The notes: generated from the sequence alone by a model not told the origin. A stretch of 64,000 nt of DNA from Posidonia oceanica (GCA_037176725.1 JAZBRS010000026.1:99741501-99805500); one strand, 5' to 3'. Shown: positions 10,906 to 21,251, numbered from the stretch's first letter. Program-made: numbers and translations.

Positions 10906-12150
10906 TAGCCTACAACCCTACCACCTCCAGGCCAACCCCTTGAATCCACCATAGCTGAATCTGCCCCCAAGGCCACACTCCCTGCCACCAAGAAAGGCCA
11001 GCCCAAGGCCGACATTACTTCCCAACTCAAAAAGGTTAAAGCCGACATATCCATTTGGGACCTGATACACACTTCTGCCGAACACCGTGAGGCTTTCCTT
11101 CGCGTGTTCCAAGCCACCCACGTGTCCCAAGCCATAGAACCTACCGCTTTGGAAAGCATGGTTGGAATGATTGCAGAACCCCAGGTCATCACTTTTACGA
11201 GTGATGAGTTGCCCCCGGCGGGGATTAATCACAACCAACCCTTGTTTGTCATGGTACAATTCAAGAACTTTCGCATTCCCCTTGCGCTGGTCGATAATGG
11301 GTCAGGCCTTAACGTCTGCCCCTTGCGAACAGCAGCTAAGCTCGGATTCAAGGCCGAGGACATTACTCCGGCTGTAAAGGGAATGACAGCTTTTGATAAT
11401 ACCCACCACGACGCTCTAGGGATTCTGATTATTCCTCTTATCATTGGTCCGGTCACATTCGATGTGGAATTCTATGTCGTCGACTTGGAGCCTAATTTCA
11501 ACTTTCTGCTTGGGTGCCCTTGGCTCCACAAGCATCAGGTTATCCCCTCGACCCTCCATCGCATGATCAAGTTCCGTCGAGGTGACGATGTCATCGTTGT
11601 CATGGCGGAGAATTTTGAGAAGGAGCGGATTGAAGCGGTTTCCTCTGTCTCTTCGTGGACTGTCCCCTTTGACCCTGAACTCTCGAATGCCTTACATCGC
11701 GTTAATCGGTGCGAGCCAGTTAACTTTTTACCAGATCTTGAACATGTCAACTCCTTGGCCGTTCACAACAACCCTTTTCAGATGGTCGAGAACGTCTGTC
11801 ACAGGTGGGGCTACGTCAAGGGGACGCCGCTCGGGCGATATGGCCAGGGAATCGTTGAACCTATCACGGCGGAAGAACGAAGAGACAACGAGGGTCTTGG
11901 ATATGACCCTCACGCTGATGAAGGCAAGCGCCCGCAAGCGAAGAATCAACGAATGCTCATACCCCGGAACCTAGCTAACTTCACAAGTGCGGGTATCCTA
12001 GGTTCAAGCGCCATTCAAGCCGTAGTGCCGTTGGAGCCATGCCAAAGCTCTCCGCCACCGGAAGAGGACTGGGTCTGTGTTGAGGACTACTACTCGGATG
12101 AGGAACAGTCTAGCACAGCAGGGGCAGTTCAAACTTGCAGCAAAAGCTAG
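10906..12150 (+). pseudogene. pro: Protease region of element A
   Basis: Aspartic protease of the retropepsin fold, which cuts the polyprotein. The active-site motif is LVDNGSGLNVCPL near 11287-11325, with DNGS in place of the usual DTG/DSG, as in other Tat elements. Downstream PWLHKHQVIPSTLHRMIKF is the typical Tat C-terminal stretch. The region opens with a TAG at 10906-10908 and ends with a TAG at 12148-12150; both lie in the frame of the following linker, so they are nonsense changes or belong to poorly alignable stretches, not gene ends. Element C is open across both points. Confidence 0.8.
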
Positions 12151-13668
12151 CCCAACTCAACAGCACATCAGTCGGTTTGTCTGGCCTTTCCTTCCACAGA
12201 TCATGAAGCAGCAGATTTGGCAGAACCTTTGGCAGATTTGACAGTCTCTGATGTTCCCACAGTCTTGTCAGCATCACCAGTACCAACTTCAGCATCACCA
12301 GTACCAACCCAAGCGCAGTCAATCAGTCCGCCCGCAACCGCTGTCGCATCGGTACAACTGTCACCCTCTCAGGAGGGTCAGTCACTGAGTCCAGTCAGCA
12401 GCGTGACTCAGCCCTTTTCAGTAACCACATCTCAGCCAGCTCAGTCAGTCGCGCCTTCTCCTGCCGCACAACAGCAACTCTCATGGCAGGACCCTATGGC
12501 GTCAGAGGCCGCGTTCTCACCATCACCACGAGTCGTAGAGGATCAGCCGAGCATCACAGTCTCCCGGCCCTTGAGCCTTCTGAAGAGCACCTCTGCCTAC
12601 CCTCCGACTGCGGCAGTAACCCTGGCAGCGTACCCATCTGTGGCCCCGCTGACCAGCCTGTCCGGATCTCCCATGCCGAGGCTATCACTATCAGGCGTGC
12701 CTGTGAGTCAGACCGCACAAATACCAGGAACAGCAATCCATCTTGCAGCCGAGCCAGCGCCGCAGGCCCTCGGCGCCTACTATGTCAACTCACCCTCAGA
12801 TGAGGAAGAAGGAGGGGCGATAGAAGCCCAGGTCGATTCGTGGATGTCTGATTTGGAGCTACTGTACCAAGAACAGCTCGAATCCATAGTAGAAGACCTG
12901 GCACAGCATCAAGTTGCAGAAAGGAAAGGAAAAGCCGTAGTTACGGATCCTCCTCTGCGAGAAGACCACACCTCCATCATGGCCCTGGAAGAAAACTCGG
13001 TAATGCCGAACTCCCCTAAACCAGACAAGCTCATTACCCTTCAACCCGAAGGTGGGTCTAGGTGGCTCGTGCAGCACATGCCTCACTGGGGCAAGATGGC
13101 AGGTGGTAGTATCCAGATCAGCCGCCAGTCCGACATGCCCTCCACCAACACATTAGCAGACTCAGAGGAGGAAGCACCAGCAGATCATACAGCAGCAGTA
13201 ACAGAACAGAGAGTAGAATCAGTAACAGAGTTGTCAGTAGTCTCAATACCAAGGCCGTCAGCAGTATCAGTCGTAGAATCAGCAAGGCCTTCAGCAGTAT
13301 CAGTAGAGCATGCAGCAGTATCATCAGCAGCAGAACAGACAAAGGAAGTCACCCGAGCAGAGGTCGCGCACCGGAGATACAGAAATACTCGAGTAGGCGT
13401 GACCATCTCGAGGCATCACCAGGGCCAAGAAGCAGAACATCTACACTCCTTCGATGTAACAAATCCCACCCTCGAAAAGGAGATCCTCTCGGAACTTGTT
13501 GCATATGGAGAAGAAGACAATACAGGCGAGGATGAGAATGACGACCCATCGCCTGAGTTCCGGCCCTATGACGATGATCCAGAAGGTCCCAACCTGCATG
13601 TTGAGGAGGAAACAGAGGTTATTAACCTTGGCACAGCTGAAGAAACCAAAGAAGTTCACATCAGTGCC
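12151..13668 (+). pseudogene. PR-RT linker of element A (Ser/Ala/Pro-rich with an acidic conserved module)
   Basis: About 500 codons, open, in frame with PR before and RT after. Most is low-complexity Ser/Ala/Pro/Val/Thr and aligns poorly with C. Two parts align very well: 12775-13087 (SPSDEEEG, AIEAQVDSWMSDLELLYQEQ, GKAVVTDPPL, LITLQPEGGSRW) and 13360-13668 (LEKEILSELVAYGEE, EFRPYDDD, GPNLHVEEETEV). I do not recognise a known domain. In Ogre elements this area is reported to hold an intron; here the frame stays open, which argues that it is translated. Confidence 0.6.
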
Positions 13669-14985
13669 CTACTATCACCCCAGGCCAGAATAGAGTTCAT
13701 TGCGTTCCTGAAAGAGTATGCAGATGTCTTCGCCTGGACTTATGAAGACATGGTTGGCCTCAATGTCAAAATAGTGGTCCATAACTTGCCCTTGAAGCCA
13801 GACGCCAAGCCAGTAAAGCAGAAACTGAGAAGATGGCGACCACAATGGCTGCTCATGATCAAGGAAGAGATAATGAAGCAGCTTGATGTCAATTTTCTGA
13901 AGGTCGTCCTTTACCCTGAGTGGCTTGCGAACATCGTGCCAGTGCCCAAGAAAGATGGCCGGATCCGGATATGTATCGACTACAGGGACCTGAACAAGGC
14001 AAGTCCCAAGGACGATTTCCCATTGCCTCACATTGACGTCCTAGTCGACAACACTGCGGGCCACAAGATGCTATCCTTTATGGACGGTTTCTCCGGCTAT
14101 AATCAGATCAAAATGGCAGAAGAAGACATGGAAAAAACCTCATTCATCACCCCCTGGGGGGTCTTCTGTTATCAAGTTATGCCGTTTGGGTTAAAGAATG
14201 CTGGCACAACTTATCAAAGGGCCATGACTACGCTTTTCCACGACCTCATGCACCAAGAAGTGGAGGTCTATGTAGATGACATGATTGCAAAGACCAAAGA
14301 GCCTGAGGATCACCTTGCTTGCCTGAAGAAGCTCTTTGACCGTTTGAGGAAATACAGACTGAGGCTTAACCCCAGTAAATGCGTGTTTGGGGTTTCATCT
14401 GGCAAACTTCTGGGCTACATCGTTAGCCAAAGGGGGATTGAAGTGGACCCGTTGAAAGCGAAAGCCATCATGGAGATGCCACCCCCTAGAACCGAGAAGG
14501 AGGTTCGAGGCCTACTTGGGCGCTTACAATATATCAGCCGCTTCATTGCACAGCTTACGCCCATCTGCGAGCCTATCTTCAAACTCCTGAGGAAGAACGC
14601 ACAAATCAACTGGAACGAGGAGTGTCATGCCGCATTTGATAAAATCAAGCAACTGCTGGTCAAACCTCCTGTCCTGGTCCCTCCCACGCCAGGAAGACCT
14701 TTGCTCCTCTACCTTTCTACCACGCAGCACTCCATGGGCGCCGTCTTGGGCCAACACGACGGATCTGATAGGAAGGAGCGCGCCATCTACTACCTGAGCA
14801 AGAAGTTCAATGAATGCGAGGCCAGGTACAGCACGATGGAGAAGACCTGTCTGTCTCTTGTCTGGGCCGCACAGAAACTGAGGCATTATATGATGGCGTA
14901 TCCGGTTCAGCTCTTGTGCCGGCATAATCCTATCAAGTTTTTCTTCCAAAAGCCGGCTTTGGTGGGCAGATGTGTCAAGTGGTAG
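13669..14985 (+). pseudogene. pol: Reverse transcriptase and first RNase H of element A
   Basis: RT copies the RNA into DNA. Visible: the N-terminal LPLKPDAKPVKQKLRRW, the palm motif DYRDLNKASPKDDFPLP, MPFGLKNAGTTYQRAM, and the catalytic YVDD at 14269-14280. The connection runs into the first RNase H (about 14695-14960), where the usual T-D-A-S carrying the first catalytic Asp reads Y-L-S, so this RNase H is degenerate, as is element C's. The frame ends at TAG 14983-14985, where C has CAG. Apart from that the RT looks intact. Confidence 0.88.
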
Positions 14986-15924
14986 GTGTTGTTATCCCAA
15001 TACGACATCACCTTCGTCACACAGAGGTCTATGAAGGGCCAGGCTATGGCAGATCACCTCGTGGACTTCCCTTTGCCTGAATACCAGCCACTCCAGACGC
15101 AGTTCCCTGACGAGGACATTCTCTTTGCAATGGAGGACTCGGAGGAGAAAGACCCTGAGGAGCAAGAGCAGTGGCAGCTGTACTTTGACGGCGCTGTCAA
15201 CAAAAAGGGTCGAGGCATAGGCGCAGTGCTGACCACGCCCCAGGGGCAGATGATTCCTTTTGCGAGGAAGTTGACTTTCCCGTGCACAAACAATGAGGCA
15301 GAATATGAAGCGTGCATCTTGGGTTTGAAAGTCGCCCTCGAGCATAAGGCGCAGAAGTTGCGTGTGCATGGCGATGCCATGCTGGTGATCTCTCAAGTGA
15401 ATGGCGATTGGAAGACGAAGGACCCAAAACTTGTACCATACCACGAATGCCTGCTGAGGTTGATAGAAGAGTTCAGGAGCATCAATTTCGCATACATGAA
15501 CAGGGCAAAGAATGCGTACATAGACGCGCTAGCAACCCTGGCATCCTGGCTCAGTATACCAGAAGATAACACGGTGGATGTGTCAGTCACCTGTATAGAG
15601 GAGCCTGCGCATTGCATGAATATAGAGGAAGCAGATACGGCAGAAGAGCAGCCATGGTATTACGACATTAAAGCATTCCTGGAATCCGGTAGCCTTCCGC
15701 CTGACACCACTGCAGAAGATAAGAGGACTTTGGCACGTCTGGCGTCAAAATATGTGTTAGGGGCTCGGCAGTTGTACAGAAGGTCGTACAATCAGATGCT
15801 ATTACGCTGCCTGGACAAGCCGGAGGCTGATACGCTAATGCTTCAAGTGCATGTAGGAACCTGTGGCCCGCACATGAATGGCGTCCTCTTAGCCAAGAAG
15901 ATCATGCTCCAAGGGTATTTCTAG
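14986..15924 (+). pseudogene. pol: Second RNase H and integrase zinc region of element A
   Basis: The archaeal-type RNase H (about 15166-15560) shows the D-E-D-D residues: YFDGAVNKKG, NNEAEYEACI, HGDAMLVISQVNG and an Asp in YIDALATLASW. This second RNase H is the mark of the Tat branch and should remove the RNA strand in place of the degenerate first one. The integrase N-terminal zinc-binding part begins near 15780 with H-X6-H in HVGTCGPHMNG (15849-15875). The segment ends at TAG 15922-15924 where C has TGG; the CHNC half of the zinc site lies just after the stop. Confidence 0.85.
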
Positions 15925-16708
15925 CAAGCCATGGAGGCGGACTGCTGCCGTTTCGTGCGTAAATGCCACAACTGTCAGATCCACGGTAATTTTATCAAGG
16001 CTCCCCCTCATCAGCTGCATAACATGTCCTCGCCATGGCCTTTCTCCACCTGGGGGATCGACGTCATTGGCGCAATACATCCCGTTGCTTCAAACGGCCA
16101 CCGCTTCATCATGGTAGCAATTGACTACTTCACTAAGTGGGTGGAAGCAGCCTCTTACGGAACAGTCACCGCGGTGGCAACAGAAAAGTTCATCAGGAAC
16201 AATATCGTCGCTCGATACGGGGTCCCTTACTCCATCATCTCTGACAATGGCACGAACTTCATTGCCAAAAGAACTGAGGAATTCTTGCAGAGTCTCAAGA
16301 TCAAGCATTACAGGTCCTCGCCTTATCGGCCGCAGATGAATGGAGCAGTGGGGTCTGCTAATAAAAACATCATCAAGATCATGAAGAAGATGGCAGAAAC
16401 CCACAAAGATTGGCATGATAAGCTCCCGTACGCGCTCTGGGCGTACAGGACATCAATTCGGACCTCAACAGGAGTCACACCATACTCTCTGGTGTACGGC
16501 ATGGAAGCAGTATTACCCGTCGAAGTAGAGATCCCCTCACTACGGATCCTACGAGAAGCCGAGCTGGAAGAGGCAGAATGGGTCGAAGACCGCTGTGTCC
16601 AGCTGAATCTGATTGATGAGCACAGACTACAAGCCATGCATAATGCTCACTGTTACTAGAAGCGAATGGCTAGAGCATTCTTGAAGAATAGCGGAGACCT
16701 GCAAGCAA
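15925..16708 (+). pseudogene. pol: Integrase core of element A (catalytic Glu lost, C-terminus missing)
   Basis: Integrase inserts the DNA copy. CHNC of the zinc site is at 15964-15975; the first two catalytic Asp lie in WGIDVIGAI and ISDNGTNF. The third catalytic residue, Glu in C (NGAVEST), is Gly here (GGG at 16351-16353), so the enzyme should be dead. A TAG at 16657-16659 replaces C's CAG. After about 16690 the similarity to C stops: the C-terminal GPF module (present in C) is gone and A-rich simple sequence follows. Confidence 0.85.
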
Positions 16709-17522
16709 AAAAGAAGAAGAAAAAAAGAAAAAAAAAAGAAAAAAAAACAGCAAAAAAGAGAATGATAGAAAAAGAAAAGGAGAGGAACAAAAGCCCACTC
16801 CAAAAAAAAAAAAAAAAAAAAAAAGAAGAAGAATGAAGGCAGGCTGGGGTAATCCCACACCTCTCGCCTACCTCGGAAAAGAGTCAAAGTTCGGGTCAGG
16901 TCCTCCTTGTTTCCAAAATGGGAATGAGGAGAGCCCTGCACACCAACATAAAAAAGGGAAGGAAAAGGTAGGAGTGAGTGTAAGTCCTTGAGAGTTTGAC
17001 ACGGAGCCCGTCCTCTCTACACCACCACCAAACATCACCAACACCCTTTCCTAGAGTGCCACCAACAAGTTAGGAGTCTGAGTAGAGTCCAGTGAGTCAG
17101 GGACCGCTCCCTTCCTATACAGTAGGCACCAAAGCACCCCCGATGCTGAGGGCAAACTACACCAATCACGCATGCATCTGCATTTCCAGTCATCTCCCCT
17201 CCCTCTAATCATTCTGCTCTGCAAAGCTTACTCCACCGCTGAGACAGTACTCCTACTCAGCACGTGTTGGCATCGTCAGGCTGCGACGACCCAGGACTCC
17301 TGCCCGTCCCCGCCGTGCCAGCAGAATCCCTTTGCTTATATGTGTTTAATTGCCATGATCTGAATGCTCACTGCTGAATGTGTTGAACTGTTCTTACCAG
17401 CTTTAGAATCTGCTTTCCCTCAATAGCTATGTGTCTATATGAGATCTGATAATTCACAGTCTTGACAACAGGTATCTGAAGATTTTGCGACAGCCGCTTG
17501 CCTGCATTCTGCAATCAACGCA
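16709..17522 (+). other. Spacer between INT and PMD ORF of element A
   Basis: Bases 16690-16835 are A-rich simple sequence (AAAAAG runs and a pure A run). Bases 17038-17155 form a block well conserved with C (47485-47605, minus strand): CAACACC, GCCACCAA, GAGTCTGAGTAG, CCAGTGAGTCA, CTCCCTTCCT, AGGCACCAAAGCAC. Further similarity lies at 17235-17320. A possible 3' splice site (ACAACAG|GTA) is at 17465-17474. No conserved ORF is seen. Confidence 0.6.
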
Positions 17523-18725
17523 ATGGGTTTCCCCACTCTGGTGACCCCGACACACTGTTCTGAGATCCTGCGAGAGTGGATCGGCAAGCTTACCCAAGAT
17601 GACTGCGAGAAGCTGCGCCTGTGGGGCATTCCAACCAAATTGCTAAAGGCTGCTGATGTAGAAGTGAGCCGCCATCTTCTGTGCGCTGCCGCGAGGTTCT
17701 GGAAACCGGCACACCATGTCTTCCGTTTTGGCAGAACTGAATTAACACCTACACTGGAGGAAGTGCGCCGGATCTGTGGCTTTTCCAAGATCTTGGGACC
17801 GCCCATCTTCATGAGGCGTGACGGACACATCGTAGTCCTGAAACAACTGACTGGGCTCTCTACTCGAATTTGCCAGCAAAGACTGATTTGCACCAGCGGG
17901 CCCACGCCCCTACTTCGCCTAGCATATTTCGACGACACTGTGGAAAAGTGCGCTGAACTCGGAGACGAGCTGTGGCTCTGAGGATTTGTTACCCGTTTCC
18001 TAGGCGAGCTGGTTTTTACTCATGGCAAGACAACGGTGGCCGTCGAGATCGCTGAAATAGCACTCACTGTGGTGACTCGCCAGATAGACCTGGCACCGGT
18101 TGTTCTGGCAGAAACATACTGCGGACTGGACTGCATTTCGCATCGCTGCCGCCACTTTCATGGTTGCGGAGCGCTTATTCAGGTTTGGCTGGCCGCACAC
18201 ACCGAGATAGATCTTCTGCGCCCCCAAGTACATGCTTTTGAGGCCTACTGCAGCAGCGGCCATGCCAAGACTGTTAAGAACGTCAAGGAAGAGTACGAGA
18301 GGTTATCAGGACTGACAGATGACACAGTAACCTGGCGCATCGTCCCTTCTGTGGCCGAACCATTCACTGTCTTCTTTAGCACACGCGACATGCGGCTGAT
18401 TGTGCTGCCAGGATTCACCGCGGGTGTGGAATACCAACCTATCAGGGTCATGCGCCAGTTCGGTTTCCAGCAGGGCGCCTTTGTCGACAGCACGGCGCCT
18501 ACGCTCCTTCAAACATATCCCCTCAGTACAACTACCCCAATGAAGGAACTGGCCAATCTGATACAGCATGGCGTGCGATCAACAGACATTGCGGCTACAA
18601 GAGGCATGGGGTGTACTCCTGAGTACGTCACCGAGGTGCAGGACCTCTGGCCCATCGATGAGATCCCGCCAAGCGGTCCTTTATTCCCTGACTCTGGAAA
18701 ATCAAAGAAGGCCCGGATCATCTAG
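17523..18725 (+). pseudogene. PMD-like ORF of element A (one in-frame stop)
   Basis: A 400-codon ORF after integrase, starting at an ATG (MGFPTLVTP) that aligns with C's. The core ARFWKPAHHVFRFGRTEL plus TPTLEEVRRICGF (about codons 58-90) fits the plant mobile domain family, known from host proteins such as MAIN/MAIL1 and from transposable elements; it may also match the DUF7745 group. The protein looks soluble, with no signal peptide or membrane segment, and ends PDSGKSKKARII, a basic tail shared by all three copies. The only break is TGA at 17979-17981 where C has CGA and B has CGG, a CpG transition. Its role is unknown; the position is that of env in retroviruses, but nothing suggests an envelope protein. 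Confidence 0.8.
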
Positions 18726-19177
18726 AGCCATTATGCAATTGTCGCTCGGTTTCCTTTCAAGTTGTGTTGTATTTTCTGGCCTACCACAGGCATGTAACCA
18801 ACAGTTCTATCAATGCAAAAGTGTTTTGCGCTGGCTGCTCGCATTTCAAAGCTGCTTAATGCATTCCATGCTCCTTACCACTCATATCCGGAGGCCCCTG
18901 GCCCGACTTGTTACCCACATGACGCAGGAAAGTCCTCAGCAACCGACCCAGACTCCGAGACCTTCGCGGACCCGCCCCGTCAAATCCTGCTGCCAGACAT
19001 CCCCAACTGAGTCTCCGTCGGGCTGGCACCCCTTAACTGCTCGTTTGACAAACACGTCAGTTTTGTCCATCCTTCGCTCTTCGATACCGGGGACGCTTCG
19101 GCTGACCCCTGGTATCATCCTGATACCAGGGGCATCTTTTCAGATGCCCCGCGGTATCTCATCTGTATCATCCCTTT
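18726..19177 (+). other. Proximal 3' UTR of element A with long hairpins
   Basis: No gene. A perfect hairpin lies at 19106-19132 (arms CCCCTGGTATCA and TGATACCAGGGG, 3-nt loop). It overlaps a second at 19129-19150 (arms GGGGCATCT and AGATGCCCC, 4-nt loop). Just upstream, near 19020-19045, is GGCTGGCACCCC followed by TTAACTGCTCG, a short GCA/TGC unit found in all three elements. The first hairpin has counterparts in B (28461-28487) and twice in C (44869-44895, 45311-45337). Confidence 0.75.
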
Positions 19178-19645
19178 CCTCTTTGCCGGCCGATAAGTCC
19201 GATATCTTATCATTCCTTTATTTCCTCGTTGCCGGCCGATAAGTTCGGTATCTTATCATTTCTTTCTTTTTGCCGGCCGATAAGTCCGATATCTTATCAT
19301 TTCTTTCATTTCCTCTTTGCCGGCCGATAAGTCCGATATCTTATCATTTCTTTCCTTTTGCCGGTCGATAAGTCCGATATCTTATCATTCCTTTCTTTCC
19401 TTTTGCCGGCCGATAAGTCCGATATCTTATCACTTCTCTCCTTTTGCCGGCCGATAAGTCCGATATCTTATCATTTCTTTCCTTTTGCCGGCCGATAAGT
19501 CCGGCATCTTATCATTTTTTCCCTTTTGCCGGCCGATAAGTCCGATATCTTATCATTTCTTTCCTTTTGCCGGCCGATAAGTCCGATATCTTATCATTCT
19601 TTCATTTCCTCTTTGCCGGCCGATAAGTCCGATATCTTATCAATC
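19178..19645 (+). repeat. Tandem array of GATAAG/CTTATC hairpin units, element A
   Basis: About 11 units with a period of 38-46 bp: GCCGGCCGATAAG, loop TCCGATAT, CTTATC, then a T/C-rich spacer. Each unit is a 6-bp hairpin next to the palindrome GCCGGC. B has the same array at 28583-29200 and C holds minus-strand copies at 43990-44030 and 44205-44770. Confidence 0.9.
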
Positions 19646-19662
19646 AATCAATCAATCAAGCA
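19638..19662 (+). repeat. (ATCA)n microsatellite
   Basis: A run of ATCA repeats closes the GATAAG array. Element B has a longer one at the same point (29206-29352). Confidence 0.85.
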
Positions 19663-19669
19663 ATCACTG

Positions 19670-20735
19670 CTCTTTCCGGTTGATAGGACCGTAAACTATC
19701 ATTCTCTTGGCTGATGATCCAAAACTCATCCTGGGCTGATAACCAAAACTATCCCGTAGTTGTGTTATACGGCTGACATCCAGTAACTGTCACTCGTAAT
19801 TGCCCCTTCCGGTTGATAGGACCGTAAACTATCATTCTCTTGGCTGATGATCCAAAACTCATCCTGGGCTGATAACCAAAACTATCACTGGCAATTACGT
19901 TATACGGCTGATATCCAGTAACTATCCCTTGCAATTGCTCTTTCCGGTTGATAGGACCGTAAACTATCATTCTCTGGCTGATGATCCAAAACTCATCCTG
20001 GGCTGATATCCAAAACTATCTCGCAATTACATTATACGGCTGATATCCAGTAACTATCACTCGCAAACACCCTTTCCGGTTGATAGGACCCTAAACTATC
20101 GCTTCTGGTTGATAGGACTGCAAACTATCGCTTCCGGTTGATAGGACCGTAAACTATCACTCTTGGCTGATGATCCAAAACTCATCATGGGCTGATATCC
20201 AAAACTATCGCGGGTTTGCGTTATACGGCTGATATCCAGTAACTATCCCTCATAATTGCACCTTCCGGTTGATAGGACCGTAAACTATCATTCTCTGGCT
20301 GATGATCCAAAACTCATCCTGGGCTGATAACCAAAACTATCACTTGTAATTATGTTATACGGCTGATATCCAGTAACTATCACTCATGGTTTGCCCTTTC
20401 CGGTTGATAGGACCGTAAACTATCGCTTCCGGTTGATAGGACCGTAAATTATCGCTTTCGGTTGATAGGATCGTAAACTATCGCTGCCGGTTGATAGGAC
20501 CGTAAACTATCATTCTCTTGGCTGATGATCCAAAACTCATCCTGGGCTGATAACCAAAACTATCATTTGCAACCATGTTATACGGCAGATATCCAGTAAC
20601 TATCACTCATAACTGCACCTTCCGGTTGATAGGACCGTAAACTATCGCTTCCGGTTGATAGGACCGTAAACTATCACTCTCGGCTGATGATCCGAAACTC
20701 ATCCCCCCGGCTGATAAGTTCGATAACTTATCACC
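19670..20735 (+). repeat. Array of GATAG/CTATC, GATGA/TCATC and GATA/TATC hairpin units, element A
   Basis: Short units follow one another in a mixed order: CCGGTTGATAG + GACCGTAAA + CTATC; GGCTGATGA + TCCAAAAC + TCATC; GGCTGATA + ACCAAAAC + TATC; TACGGCTGATA + TCCAGTAAC + TATC. All share a G/C-rich lead, a 4-6 bp stem that starts GAT and ends ATC, and an 8-9 nt loop with a CC...AAC core. A higher-order period of about 150 bp groups several types. One unit has the stem changed on both arms (GACA/TGTC near 19770). Confidence 0.9.
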
Positions 20736-21237
20736 TCCTTCGCGCGACTTCGTTCCAAAAGACGGAGCCCCGCATCCCTCCGCGTCAGGAGAGGGTCCCC
20801 CTCCCCTGTCGCACCTCTGTAGCATCGGCTACCCCCTCTTTCTGCGCGGCTCCAGCCGCCTTGCCTAGCTTGCTCCCTTGGGCAAGAGCTAGCAGCCTTT
20901 TGTTTCTTTCTTGCTGCACAGGTTTGGACTTCCCACCGAGTTCCGCGTCACGCCGCGGCTTCCCCTCCAGCACCCTACTGCACCAGCTCTTCGGTCGCGC
21001 CATCCGCGTTCGGTACTAACCCTGGCACTAACTTTTGCATTGCATCCGCATTTGCATGCATCGCATACACTGCATTCCATCCATCTGCACTGGCACTTTG
21101 CATTGCGGCAACGATCTACGACGTTCGGCGCATCCGCCGAATAAGTGGCTCACACCGATAGCAATCCTCTGCTCCCGCCGGTCAGATGGGGTGTCTCGTC
21201 AACCCTGAGCAGCGGCCTAGCTTCGCTTGACCTCGCT
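20736..21237 (+). other. Distal 3' UTR of element A
   Basis: GC-rich at first (20740-20960), then with GCATTTGCATGCAT-type words (21030-21110), followed by a stretch shared by all three elements: GCATCCGCCGAATAAGT, then AGATGGGGTGTC and CCTGAGCAGCGGCC. The last two pair with bases around the PPT (see findings). No gene. Confidence 0.6.
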
Positions 21238-21251
21238 CAGGGAGGGGCATC
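21238..21251 (+). promoter_or_regulatory. Polypurine tract of element A
   Basis: CAGGGAGGGGCATC ends exactly at the first base of the 3' LTR and is identical in A, B (30908-30921) and, on the minus strand, C (42364-42377). It primes plus-strand DNA synthesis in this class of element. Confidence 0.85.

Noticed and set aside
16670..16941. Phe-rich or Lys-rich ORFs near the A run after INT
   Set aside because: They are products of A-rich simple sequence with no counterpart in C.
19178..19645. CRISPR-like look of regularly spaced palindromic repeats
   Set aside because: Spacers are short, T/C-rich and similar to each other, there are no cas genes, and the DNA is a plant retrotransposon 3' UTR.
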